A program made the position numbers and the translations under genes. From positions 186,001 to 250,000 of the forward strand of contig JAUIBP010000003.1 in assembly GCA_030427735.1 (NCBI GenBank): DNA of 64,000 nucleotides, read 5' to 3'. The first letter of the stretch is position 1. Each line of letters opens with the position of its first letter. Origin of the DNA: Bacteroidia bacterium (GTDB lineage: Bacteria; Bacteroidota; Bacteroidia; Flavobacteriales; Flavobacteriaceae). Shown in pieces: positions 8,372 to 17,184 of the stretch. A model generated the notes under the pieces. That model was not told the origin of the DNA. It was given only the letters and a program-made list of their open reading frames with translations, and searched no databases.

Positions 8372-11077
8372 TTATAATTGTTGATCGGGTTGTAAACGTT
8401 TATCGTATTTAATATCCTTTAAAATATTCGATTTAATACCTATAAAGAAATACCAAGATTTTCTAGCGCTGAAGGGTACCCAACTAAAATTCATACGCCA
8501 ACTTAACAAGTCACGTTCTAAACGCAATTGGGTATATGTGAAGCCCATATTTTTAAAATCGTAACCAGACGAAGCACCAACACTCCAACGCGGTGATAAC
8601 TCTATATTTCCAGAAAACATTAAGGAATGCGATGAAATTTCATTCTGTCTTGCTGCATTCGAATAGTTTACTGCATAAGCTAGGTTAAGTGTCCACGGAA
8701 TTTTAAATTTATAAAACTCGGTATCTTTCTTATCTTCATCATCTTCATTTTCATTATCAAAGAAACTCTGATCTGAAAAATCCTGAGACACCCCAAATAA
8801 ATCGTCGTCGCGACCACCACCTCTTAAGTTTTCCTGAATTCCCCTTTCATTTTCTTTTTCTTCTTTAGAGCCGTCAAACATTTTACTGGATAGCGAGTAG
8901 CTCATCGTCATATTCGCACTGGTTAGTCTAAATAAACTCCCGTTGTTATTAATGTTGTATACATTAATTCTTCTATTGTTATTATCCAATGCATAAGGGT
9001 CTAGGGTTGCACCAAAATTTATATTCATTTTATTATCTAAAATTTGGGTACCACCGCTTACTCTTAAAGGACTCCAACTTAACGAATCGGCTGCAAAATT
9101 ATACGAGGTAGAAAAGTTTAAATTGTTAAGCAGCATTACTTTTTTAGGTTCGGTTGCGGTGCTATCGCGATCCCTTACTTTAGCTTCAAAGTTGTTACCT
9201 AAAGATAACCCCAAGGAACTCGAAAAATTTTGATTAGGAGCACCGTAAATCGACTCTTCAAATCGTGAATATTCATCGTAAGTATTGCCGTCGGCATCAA
9301 TTACATAACTGTCGTAGTATTGATCGAACGACGGATTTATATTATAGCTGATAGACGGACGCATAACGTGTCTTATAGCTTTAATACGGCTGTCTTTGCC
9401 TTCTTTTTCGAAATCGAACATTCCATAAATTGTGGTTCCTAGACTGGCATTAAAATTATACGTTCGGTAAGCATCAAAACCATTAACAGTTTCTTCAACA
9501 ACATCATCTAGCACCTCGTCGTAATATTTTCTAATCGTTTTAAACGTCCAATTTTCTTGATAGTTGGTACCAGCACTTAAACTGAAATGTTTAAAAAGTT
9601 TGAAGTTGGTACTAATTGGTATACTGTGTTGCACGCCGGCTCTAGCATCGTCGAACATTTGTGGTTTAAAAAATAGCGAATCGGTAGTTTGAATTTGATT
9701 TTCTGCCCGCGCGCTATATTGAAAGTTTATGTTATGAATAATGCCTTTTTTAGAACCTACTTTAGGAGCAAACGGAAAAACCCTACTCATGCTACCCTGA
9801 AATGTAGGAAGCGTCATGTTTATTTGCTTGGTTTGCGTATTTTGGGAATGTGTTGCCGTAACACTTAAGTTGACCTGGGGTTCGCCTTCGAATGTTTTAG
9901 AATACGATACCGAAGACGACATGGTGTTATTTAAAAAGTTTCCTGTGTTAATTTGGTTGATAGAGGTCTGGTAATACTGGCTACTACCAAGGTTTACGGA
10001 TGCCGAAAATCGCGATGTTGGATTAGATTTAGAATCCTGACTATGCGACCACCTAATGTTATATACAGTGCTTTTAGAATAGTCTGGAAACCCTTTTTCG
10101 CTACTAATTAAATTCTCGTACCTAAACCCTACATTTCCTCTAAATTTATAACGGAATGCATAGTTGCTTTCTACCCTAAAACCATAACTTCCGTTGGTGT
10201 AATAATCTCCTAAAACGGTTAAATCGGCATAATCGCTAACAGCAAAATAGTATCCGCCATTTTGTAAAAAATAACCTCTGTTATTATCTTCACCAAAGCT
10301 AGGGATAATAATTCCTGACGTTTGTTTATCTGTTAACGGAAAAAAACCAAAAGGTACAGCAACAGGAGTGGGTACATTGGCAATAACCATATTGGTAGGG
10401 CCTACAACTATTTTTTTATCTGGTACAAATTTAATCTTACTCGATTTAAAATAATATTCTGGATTTTCCAGATTTTCCGAGGTTGTAAACTGCGCTTTAG
10501 ACATAAAAATAACCGAGTCGTTTTCCTTTTTTACTATAGGCGCAATAACATTAAAACCAGATTGCTCTGTTTTAGAATTAAAAATTAACGCTTTTTCGGT
10601 ATCAAAATTAAAACGAATTGAATCGGGTTCCACCACGCTTTCAGCTTGCGTAAATATAGGATGCTGCGTATATATGCCCGCAGTATCTTTTATGCGCCCG
10701 GCATAAACTTCGTTTTTACTATAATCTATTACAATTATACCAGACTTAATATTCATATCTCCGTAAGTCACTTCGGCTTCGTTGTATAAATATAATTTTT
10801 GTTCGGCACGGTTAAAAGATGTGTAATCTTTGGCAGAATAGGTTACTATATCGGTTAAAAACTCTTGTTTAATTTTAACACTATCTAAATGCGTGGTATC
10901 TTGTATTTGTTCCGATATTTCACGGGTTTGTAAACTATCTATTACAACTTTTGTGCTGTCTTCTGGAATAGGATCAACTTTCTGGCTGGGTTTCGGGATG
11001 TCTTGGGAAAAGCTAGAGGTGTTGATAAACACTGTAAAACTTAAAGCTAAAAGTATTTGAAAGTAGTTTGTACGCAA
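8372..11077 (-). CDS. lptD: Putative LPS assembly outer-membrane protein LptD
   Basis: Large outer-membrane barrel that, with LptE, inserts lipopolysaccharide into the outer leaflet. The 901-residue product has an N-terminal signal peptide (about residues 1-25) and an OstA/LptD-like beta-jellyroll N-domain (LYLYNEAEVTYGDMNIKSGIIVIDY). A long barrel region follows, rich in alternating strands and aromatic girdles, ending near the C-terminus. An acidic loop (NENEDDEDKKD) and a Gly/Arg-rich loop (ENLRGGGRDDD) sit about two-thirds along the protein. This is the Bacteroidota form, longer and more divergent than E. coli LptD. It is divergent from the amidase gene and followed by ridA. Confidence 0.88.
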   Translation of the reverse strand: MRTNYFQILLALSFTVFINTSSFSQDIPKPSQKVDPIPEDSTKVVIDSLQTREISEQIQDTTHLDSVKIKQEFLTDIVTYSAKDYTSFNRAEQKLYLYNEAEVTYGDMNIKSGIIVIDYSKNEVYAGRIKDTAGIYTQHPIFTQAESVVEPDSIRFNFDTEKALIFNSKTEQSGFNVIAPIVKKENDSVIFMSKAQFTTSENLENPEYYFKSSKIKFVPDKKIVVGPTNMVIANVPTPVAVPFGFFPLTDKQTSGIIIPSFGEDNNRGYFLQNGGYYFAVSDYADLTVLGDYYTNGSYGFRVESNYAFRYKFRGNVGFRYENLISSEKGFPDYSKSTVYNIRWSHSQDSKSNPTSRFSASVNLGSSQYYQTSINQINTGNFLNNTMSSSVSYSKTFEGEPQVNLSVTATHSQNTQTKQINMTLPTFQGSMSRVFPFAPKVGSKKGIIHNINFQYSARAENQIQTTDSLFFKPQMFDDARAGVQHSIPISTNFKLFKHFSLSAGTNYQENWTFKTIRKYYDEVLDDVVEETVNGFDAYRTYNFNASLGTTIYGMFDFEKEGKDSRIKAIRHVMRPSISYNINPSFDQYYDSYVIDADGNTYDEYSRFEESIYGAPNQNFSSSLGLSLGNNFEAKVRDRDSTATEPKKVMLLNNLNFSTSYNFAADSLSWSPLRVSGGTQILDNKMNINFGATLDPYALDNNNRRINVYNINNNGSLFRLTSANMTMSYSLSSKMFDGSKEEKENERGIQENLRGGGRDDDLFGVSQDFSDQSFFDNENEDDEDKKDTEFYKFKIPWTLNLAYAVNYSNAARQNEISSHSLMFSGNIELSPRWSVGASSGYDFKNMGFTYTQLRLERDLLSWRMNFSWVPFSARKSWYFFIGIKSNILKDIKYDKRLQPDQQL

Positions 11078-11208
11078 TGCTTTTAAATGTATTTTTGTAA
11101 CCGTCTGGCTTGGTATTTAAAAAAGCCAAAATTACATATATTTTTTGTGATTGATTAATATTCACAAAAAATTAATAATAAACCACTGTATTAAGAGTTA
11201 TTGTCTAT

Positions 11209-12324
11209 ATGAAAACGAAAACCCTATTACTTTTCTTATCTTTTTTACTGTCTTTTTTTTCTAACTCATTATCAGAAACTAAGGCGCAAAACGCCAATAA
11301 ATTTGTAGTTGTATTAGATGCTGGCCACGGGGGGCACGATCCGGGGAAACCTACAAAATATGGTTTTAAAGAAAAGGATGTAGCTCTAAAAATTGTTCTG
11401 AAAATAGGGGAATTGTTAGAAAAAAATCCCGACATAAAAGTTATTTACACCCGTAAAACCGATGTGTTTGTAACCTTACGCGGGCGTGCAAAAATTGCAA
11501 ATGAAGCCGATGCCGATTTATTTGTATCTGTACACTGTAACGCACACAACTCGCAAGCCTATGGTACCGAAACTTATGTAGTAGGGGTAGCCAACACACA
11601 ACGCAATTTTGATGTAGCCAAACAAGAAAACGAAGTGATTTTACTGGAAGATGATTACGAAAAGCATTACGACGGTTTTAATCCAAATGCTCCAGAATCG
11701 CTTATTGGCTTAACATTGATGCAAGAAGATTACATAGATTACAGCATTTTATTGGCTGGAATGATAGAAAACAACTTTTCAGGCAAACTAAACCGTAAAA
11801 GTCGCGGTGTAAAACAAGCCAGTTTGTGGGTTATGCACAATACTTATATGCCAAGTGTTTTAATCGAGACAGGATTTATTACCAATAAAAGTGAAGGTGC
11901 CTATTTGAATTCGTCTAAAGGACAAAACGAAATTTCGGAGGCCATTAAAGATGCCATTTTAGAATATAAAAAATCGTTAGACTTAAATATTGGCGAAAAC
12001 ATAGGAAGACCTGTTACAAGCACGGTAACTTTAGAAAAAGATGATGCCGAGATTTATAACGACGTAGAGTTTAGAGTGCAAATAGCAGCAAGCTCAAAAA
12101 AACTAGAACTCGAAGCTTATAATTTTAAAGGCCTACACGATGTAACACGCGAACAGACTGGTACAATCTATAAATATTTCTACGGGAACACTTCTAATTA
12201 CTCCGAAATAAAAAAGTACCATACCGAAGCAAAATCAAAGGGATATCCTTCAAGTTTTATAGTCGCTTATAAAAATGGAGAACGCATACATTTAGATAAA
12301 GTGTTAAAAACAACATCAAATTAA
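11209..12324 (+). CDS. N-acetylmuramoyl-L-alanine amidase with C-terminal SPOR-like domain
   Basis: Zinc amidase (Amidase_3 family) that cuts the amide bond between MurNAc and the peptide stem, used in cell separation. After a signal peptide (about residues 1-27), the catalytic domain shows VVLDAGHGGHDPG (first zinc His), SVHCNAH (later zinc His) and SVLIETGFITNKSEG with the catalytic Glu. The C-terminal 85 residues (FRVQIAASS...YPSSFIVAYKNGERI) look like a SPOR peptidoglycan-binding domain, which would direct the enzyme to denuded glycan at the septum. It is divergent from lptD and 53 bases upstream of the MCE gene. Confidence 0.93.
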   Translation: MKTKTLLLFLSFLLSFFSNSLSETKAQNANKFVVVLDAGHGGHDPGKPTKYGFKEKDVALKIVLKIGELLEKNPDIKVIYTRKTDVFVTLRGRAKIANEADADLFVSVHCNAHNSQAYGTETYVVGVANTQRNFDVAKQENEVILLEDDYEKHYDGFNPNAPESLIGLTLMQEDYIDYSILLAGMIENNFSGKLNRKSRGVKQASLWVMHNTYMPSVLIETGFITNKSEGAYLNSSKGQNEISEAIKDAILEYKKSLDLNIGENIGRPVTSTVTLEKDDAEIYNDVEFRVQIAASSKKLELEAYNFKGLHDVTREQTGTIYKYFYGNTSNYSEIKKYHTEAKSKGYPSSFIVAYKNGERIHLDKVLKTTSN

Positions 12325-12377
12325 GTGTATTCTAATATTTTTATTTCTAATTTTGTTTATCAACTAAAAACAGTACT

Positions 12378-13370
12378 TTGAAAATAACAAGAGAAGTTAA
12401 AACGGCTATTTTAGTTATAGCCGGAGTGATATTTTTTATATTCGGATTTAATTATTTAAAAGGCGAAAATTTACTGGATTCCTCTAGAATTTTTTACGTG
12501 GTTTACGATAATGTAGAGGGGTTAACGCCATCTACACCTGTAACTGTTAATGGGTTTAAAATCGGGAATGTAAAATCTATTTCAATCCAAGAAGACCAAT
12601 CGGCAAGTTTGTTGGTGGAAATGGTTATTAACCACGATTACACTTTTTCTAAAAATAGTACAGCCGAGTTGTACGATACTAGTTTAATTGGTGGTAAAGC
12701 GATTGCTATAGTTCCCGCATTCGATAACGCCGAGATTGCTAAAGATAAAGATTATTTAAAAGCATCTAAAAAATCGGGGTTAACAGACATTGTTGGCGAA
12801 AAATTAGCCCCGCTGCAAGAAAAAATAGAAGCTATGGCCGATAATGCCGATTCTTTACTAGTGAGTTTAAATGATGTTTTTGACGAAAAAACCAAACAAA
12901 ACTTAAAAGATGCCGTAGCGGGATTAAACGAAACTATTGTATCTTTTAAAGCGACATCCAATTCGTTAAATGGTATTTTAACCGAAAATAAAGAAAACAT
13001 AAGCGGTACGTTAAACAATTTAAACCATGCATCGACCAATATTTCTAATTTAACCGATTCGTTATCTACCGCCAATATTTCCGAAATGGTAGCGAATATA
13101 GAAAAGACTTTAGCATCGTTCAACGGTGTATTAACCGATTTAGATCAAGGTAATGGATCGATGGGGAAATTGTTAAAGGACGACGATTTGTATAATAATT
13201 TAGAAGGCGCAACCTTGCAATTAGAACAATTATTGCAGGATTTAAAATTGAATCCGAAACGTTATTTTCATTTTTCTGTATTTGGAAAAAAGCCAAATGG
13301 TTACGATGCAGACCAGAACCAAGTTGAAGACAGCGGTTTAAATGTAGATGTAGAAACGTCTCAAAATTAA
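12378..13370 (+). CDS. MlaD/MCE family lipid-transport protein
   Basis: A 330-residue protein with one N-terminal membrane anchor (about residues 8-25, ending GFNYLKG) followed by an MCE domain (about 38-120: YDNVEGLTPSTPVTVNGFKIGNV, then AELYDTSLIGGKAIAI). A long helical, Asn/Ser/Leu-rich segment follows (about 130-290) and probably forms a needle or coil. MCE proteins form periplasmic rings that shuttle phospholipids between membranes. The usual mlaE/mlaF permease and ATPase are not adjacent here. It is 6 bases upstream of the Fe-S gene, so it appears to be the promoter-proximal gene of that operon. Confidence 0.9.
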   Translation: MKITREVKTAILVIAGVIFFIFGFNYLKGENLLDSSRIFYVVYDNVEGLTPSTPVTVNGFKIGNVKSISIQEDQSASLLVEMVINHDYTFSKNSTAELYDTSLIGGKAIAIVPAFDNAEIAKDKDYLKASKKSGLTDIVGEKLAPLQEKIEAMADNADSLLVSLNDVFDEKTKQNLKDAVAGLNETIVSFKATSNSLNGILTENKENISGTLNNLNHASTNISNLTDSLSTANISEMVANIEKTLASFNGVLTDLDQGNGSMGKLLKDDDLYNNLEGATLQLEQLLQDLKLNPKRYFHFSVFGKKPNGYDADQNQVEDSGLNVDVETSQN

Positions 13371-13376
13371 TCATGT

Positions 13377-14684
13377 ATGGGTATAATTTCTAACATAGTA
13401 TTTGCTGTAATTCTTGTTTTAGGTGTTGGATATTTCGTTAAAAATGTAAAAACATTAATACGTAATATTAAACTTGGGCACGATGTAGATGTAAGCGATA
13501 ACACATCGCAACGTTGGAAAAATATGGCCATGATTGCTTTGGGCCAAAGTAAAATGGTAAGACGCCCCATTGCAGGCCTGCTTCATATTATAGTTTATGT
13601 AGGCTTTATTATCATTAACATAGAAGTTTTAGAAATTATTATTGATGGTTTATTTGGCACTCATCGTATTTTTTCTGGATTGGGTGTGTTTTATGGCATT
13701 TTAATTGGAACTTTCGAAATCTTAGCGTTTCTAGTTTTAGTTTCGGTTATTGTATTTTGGGTACGTCGAAACATCATTAAATTACAACGCTTTTGGAAAT
13801 CCGAGATGAAAGGCTGGCCAAAAAGCGATGGTAACATCATCTTGTATTTCGAAATGGTGTTAATGATTTTGTTTTTAGTCATGAATGCTACAGATGTACA
13901 CTTTCAAACCATGCAATCAGGAAATGTAATTAGCCAATTTATAGCGCCTTGGTTTCAAGGGCTTTCAGAGGCTACTTTGCACACTATAGAACGTACCGCT
14001 TGGTGGCTTCATATTGTAGGAATTCTGGTGTTTTTAAACTATCTGTATTTTTCTAAACATTTACATATTCTCTTAGCTTTCCCAAACACATATTATGGCA
14101 GTATAGCGCCTAAAGGAAAATTAAATAATTTAGAATCGGTGACTAAGGAAGTGCAAATGATGATGGACCCAGATGCCGATCCTTATGCCATGCCAGAAGC
14201 AACTGAAAATGATGAGGAACCTGCCAAATTTGGCGCTAGCGATGTTCAGGATTTAAATTGGGTGCAATTGTTAAATGCTTACACCTGTACCGAATGTGGG
14301 CGTTGTACCAGCGAATGTCCAGCAAATTTAACCGGTAAAAAATTATCGCCACGAAAAATTATGATGGATACCCGCGATCGTCTAGAAGAAGTGGGCAAAA
14401 ATATAGATGCGAACAAGGGTGAATTTAAAGACGATGGCAAACAGTTATTAGGCGATTATATTACAGCCGAAGAACTTTGGGCCTGCACCACCTGTAATGC
14501 CTGTGTAGAGGCTTGTCCGGTTAGTATCAATCCATTATCCATAATTATAGATATGCGTCGTTATTTAGTGATGGAGCAAAGTGCTGCGCCAACAGAACTT
14601 AATAACATGATGAGTAACATAGAAAACAACGGAGCGCCTTGGCCTTACAACCAAATGGATCGTTTAAATTGGAAAGACGAGTAA
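13377..14684 (+). CDS. Membrane (Fe-S)-binding oxidoreductase, heterodisulfide-reductase related
   Basis: A 435-residue integral membrane electron carrier. The N-terminal two-thirds holds about five to six membrane helices resembling the NarI/HdrE-type cytochrome b domain, with conserved His residues (for example LLHIIVYVGF and WWLHIVGILVF). The C-terminal cytoplasmic part carries two 4Fe-4S motifs, CTECGRCTSECP near residue 302 and CTTCNACVEACP near residue 369. With the CCG-domain protein encoded at 15097 it probably forms a two-subunit HdrED-like complex passing electrons to quinone. The electron donor is not evident from this locus. Confidence 0.9.
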   Translation: MGIISNIVFAVILVLGVGYFVKNVKTLIRNIKLGHDVDVSDNTSQRWKNMAMIALGQSKMVRRPIAGLLHIIVYVGFIIINIEVLEIIIDGLFGTHRIFSGLGVFYGILIGTFEILAFLVLVSVIVFWVRRNIIKLQRFWKSEMKGWPKSDGNIILYFEMVLMILFLVMNATDVHFQTMQSGNVISQFIAPWFQGLSEATLHTIERTAWWLHIVGILVFLNYLYFSKHLHILLAFPNTYYGSIAPKGKLNNLESVTKEVQMMMDPDADPYAMPEATENDEEPAKFGASDVQDLNWVQLLNAYTCTECGRCTSECPANLTGKKLSPRKIMMDTRDRLEEVGKNIDANKGEFKDDGKQLLGDYITAEELWACTTCNACVEACPVSINPLSIIIDMRRYLVMEQSAAPTELNNMMSNIENNGAPWPYNQMDRLNWKDE

Positions 14685-14691
14685 ATGAAGC

Positions 14692-15060
14692 ATGAAATAT
14701 TCAACAGCCATAGCAACGATACTTTTTCTGTTTTTTGTTAAAAACACCATGGCTCAAGTTGGGTATCAAAAAGATTCATTACAAATAAAAGTCTATTCCG
14801 AAATAGATTATCACAACAGGCAGGTTGAAGCCATCCGCATTACAAAAGTGTTTTGCGACTATTGTACAGCTTATCAAAAAGATATAGTAGGCGAAGAGGC
14901 TTTCCGAAGAACGTACCTAGCTAGGTTCGATAAAAATGTAAGACAAATAGAAGGCACCTACAGGCATGCCTTATTTATTAGAGTATCTAAAAAGGATTTT
15001 GCTAGAATTAGAACTGAAGAAGAACAGGCACAAGAGCAAGATTCTATTTTAAATAATTAA
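14692..15060 (+). CDS. Small secreted hypothetical protein within the Fe-S operon
   Basis: A 122-residue protein with an N-terminal signal peptide (about residues 1-21, cleavage after NTMAQ-like sequence). It has a single CxxC-type motif, FCDYCTAY, near residue 62, and a charged C-terminal helix rich in Glu/Gln. I do not recognise a family. Its placement 7 bases after the membrane Fe-S gene and 36 bases before the CCG-domain gene suggests co-expression with that electron-transfer pair. The two cysteines could be a redox or metal site, but this is inference. Confidence 0.75.
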   Translation: MKYSTAIATILFLFFVKNTMAQVGYQKDSLQIKVYSEIDYHNRQVEAIRITKVFCDYCTAYQKDIVGEEAFRRTYLARFDKNVRQIEGTYRHALFIRVSKKDFARIRTEEEQAQEQDSILNN

Positions 15061-15096
15061 AGATTAAGACTACAAAGTCTTTAAAAATAATATACC

Positions 15097-15891
15097 ATGA
15101 GCGAAACGTTAAACGTGCCAACGATGGCAGAGTGTATGGCCGAAGGCCGACAACCCGAAATTTTATTTTGGGTAGGTTCGGCAGGAAGTTACGACGATAG
15201 AGCTAAAAAAATAACCCGAGCTTTCGTTAAAATACTTAATAAAGCAAACGTCGATTTTGCGGTGTTAGGCACCGAAGAAAGTTGTACTGGCGATGTAGCC
15301 AAACGCGCTGGAAACGAATTTCTGTTTCAAATGCAAGCCGTAACCAACATCGAAATTTTAAATGCTTATGAGATAAAACGTATCGTTACAGCTTGTCCGC
15401 ACTCGTATAACACTTTAAAGAACGAATACCCGCAATTAGGAGGTCACTATCAAGTTCAGCACCATACGCAGTTTATAGAAGAGCTCATTCATTCTGGTCG
15501 GTTAAAAATTGAAAACGAAAATACGTTTAAAGGGAAACGAATTACGTTTCACGACCCGTGTTACTTGGGCCGTGCCAATAATGTTTACGAAGCACCAAGA
15601 GCTTTATTACAAACTTTAGGGGTAGAAATAGTAGAAATGAAGCGTAACCGCAAAACTGCTTTATGCTGTGGTGCCGGCGGCGCCCAAATGTTTAAAGAAC
15701 CAGAAAAAGGCGATAAAGATATTAACGTTTTGAGAACTGAAGATGCGTTACAAACAAATCCAAACATTATAGCTACTGGTTGCCCTTATTGCAATACCAT
15801 GATGACAGATGGTGTTAAAGCCAAAGAAAAAGAAGCTACTGTAACAGTATTAGATGTAGCCGAATTACTGGCTACTGCCCAAAATTTATAA
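15097..15891 (+). CDS. CCG-domain (Fe-S)-binding protein, HdrB/GlpC-like
   Basis: A 264-residue soluble protein with two cysteine-rich CCG domains. The first is degenerate (ITACPHSYNTLKNEY near residue 105, with later DPCYLGRANN). The second has the full ALCCGAGGAQMF pattern near residue 188, followed by ATGCPYCNTMM near residue 228. These bind the noncubane or 4Fe-4S cluster of heterodisulfide-reductase-type enzymes, GlpC and LutA. It probably docks onto the membrane Fe-S protein encoded at 13377. The next gene's ATG directly follows its stop codon. Confidence 0.92.
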   Translation: MSETLNVPTMAECMAEGRQPEILFWVGSAGSYDDRAKKITRAFVKILNKANVDFAVLGTEESCTGDVAKRAGNEFLFQMQAVTNIEILNAYEIKRIVTACPHSYNTLKNEYPQLGGHYQVQHHTQFIEELIHSGRLKIENENTFKGKRITFHDPCYLGRANNVYEAPRALLQTLGVEIVEMKRNRKTALCCGAGGAQMFKEPEKGDKDINVLRTEDALQTNPNIIATGCPYCNTMMTDGVKAKEKEATVTVLDVAELLATAQNL

Positions 15892-16518
15892 ATGAAAAAA
15901 CTATTAACCGTACTGTGTTTGCTTGCTGTAAGTCTAGTAAGTGCGCAAGAACAAAACAAAGAAGCTATTTTACAAGACATTGCTAAAGCTTCATGCGATT
16001 GTATAAATAATAAAAATTTAGACTTAAATAACCTGCAACGCGAAAAGTTAGAAATGCATTTTGGCTTATGTGTTTTAGAAAGTTATTCGAGTTCGCCACA
16101 GGCACAAGAACTTTTAAACATATCGTTCGACGATAGCGATTCTTTAGAAAAACTTGGAGAAACAATTGCCTTAAAAATGATGAGCGAGTGTTCGGATGTA
16201 ATGACCTTAGTTGTTGGAAATTATTTAGATGAAGCGCCTATAGATGCTTCCAATTTAGAAAGTCGACTCAATAATTTAAAATTTGTAAAGCTAGATACAG
16301 ACAATCAATTTAATGTTTTAACGTTAAAAGATAAATCAAGCGGCAGAAATTACACCTTTTTGTGGTTAGAGTATTTTGAAGGCGCTCAATGGCTTCAAAA
16401 CGAAAAAGAATTAAAAAAATCAACCTTAAGTATTCATTTTGTTGAAAAGGATTTTTTTGATTCTAAAATAGAAGAATACAGAAATTTTAAAATAATAACT
16501 AAGTTAACAGTAAACTAA
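15892..16518 (+). CDS. Secreted hypothetical protein
   Basis: A 208-residue protein with a clear signal peptide (about residues 1-19, ending SLVSAQ). The mature N-terminus carries a cysteine cluster (SCDCINNKNLD and later GLCVLESYS), and another Cys lies near residue 100 (MMSECSD). The rest is a mixed alpha/beta region. The family is not recognised, although the Cys-D-C-I signature followed by a helical segment recurs in secreted proteins of flavobacteria. Its ATG abuts the stop codon of the CCG-domain gene and its own stop abuts the next ATG, so translation of all three is probably coupled. Confidence 0.8.
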   Translation: MKKLLTVLCLLAVSLVSAQEQNKEAILQDIAKASCDCINNKNLDLNNLQREKLEMHFGLCVLESYSSSPQAQELLNISFDDSDSLEKLGETIALKMMSECSDVMTLVVGNYLDEAPIDASNLESRLNNLKFVKLDTDNQFNVLTLKDKSSGRNYTFLWLEYFEGAQWLQNEKELKKSTLSIHFVEKDFFDSKIEEYRNFKIITKLTVN

Positions 16519-17004
16519 ATGTTAGTAGATTTTAATACATTACCAGAAACATCTAGAGTTTGGATCTATCAGGCCAACCGCTCGTTTAGTGATTCTGAAC
16601 TCGAAGATATAACGCATAAATTAAACGAATTTATTACCAATTGGACAGCGCATGGTGCCGATTTAAAAGCAGGGTACGAGATTAAATACAAACGCTTTAT
16701 AGTGCTTGCCATAAACCAAGAGTTCAATAAGGCATCAGGTTGTTCTATCGATGCTTCGGTGCATTTCATTCAAGAATTAGAGAAGGCCTATCAGGTAGAT
16801 TTAATGGATAAAATGAACGTGTCTTACAAACAAGGGGAATTTGTGGCTTACAAAACCTTATCCGATTTCAGAAAAATGGCTAAAGATAAAGCGGTATCTA
16901 AAAACACCATTGTGTTTAATAATTTGGTAAACAATATAGCAGAATACAAAGAGAATTGGGAAGTCCCGGCACAAGATAGTTGGCATAGTCGATTTTTAAG
17001 CTAA
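16519..17004 (+). CDS. Conserved flavobacterial protein (often mislabelled ABC transporter ATPase)
   Basis: A 161-residue cytoplasmic protein beginning MLVDFNTLPETSRVWIYQANR. I recognise this as a conserved Bacteroidota protein that databases often call 'ABC transporter ATPase'. No Walker A (GxxGxGK[ST]), Walker B or ABC signature is present, so that name is not supported. The sequence is compatible with a small alpha/beta domain, with a conserved Cys in SGCSIDASVHFI near residue 75. It is the last gene of the operon that starts at the MCE gene. Function unknown. Confidence 0.85.
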   Translation: MLVDFNTLPETSRVWIYQANRSFSDSELEDITHKLNEFITNWTAHGADLKAGYEIKYKRFIVLAINQEFNKASGCSIDASVHFIQELEKAYQVDLMDKMNVSYKQGEFVAYKTLSDFRKMAKDKAVSKNTIVFNNLVNNIAEYKENWEVPAQDSWHSRFLS

Positions 17005-17030
17005 TACGTTCAAATGAAATTCTAGACACT

Positions 17031-17090
17031 TTTTAGAAATTCTGTTCTTGTGTTTGTAAGTAAAAATGAGCCCTAACAGAATTTCTAAAA
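17031..17090 (+). repeat. Perfect 16-bp inverted repeat, possible terminator
   Basis: TTTTAGAAATTCTGTT (17031-17046) is followed after 28 bases by its exact reverse complement (17075-17090). A third partial copy, GAAATTCTAGA, lies just before. The stem is strong and sits 27 bases after the operon stop codon, so it may end transcription. It lacks a classic T run, and the loop is long for a terminator. Confidence 0.6.
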
Positions 17091-17184
17091 CTATCTTAAA
17101 GTCTTTTTAACTTCATTTTAAATATAGTATTTTGGCTGCTAATTAATCGCGATTAATCCTTTTACATTCAAATAGATATTTTTC

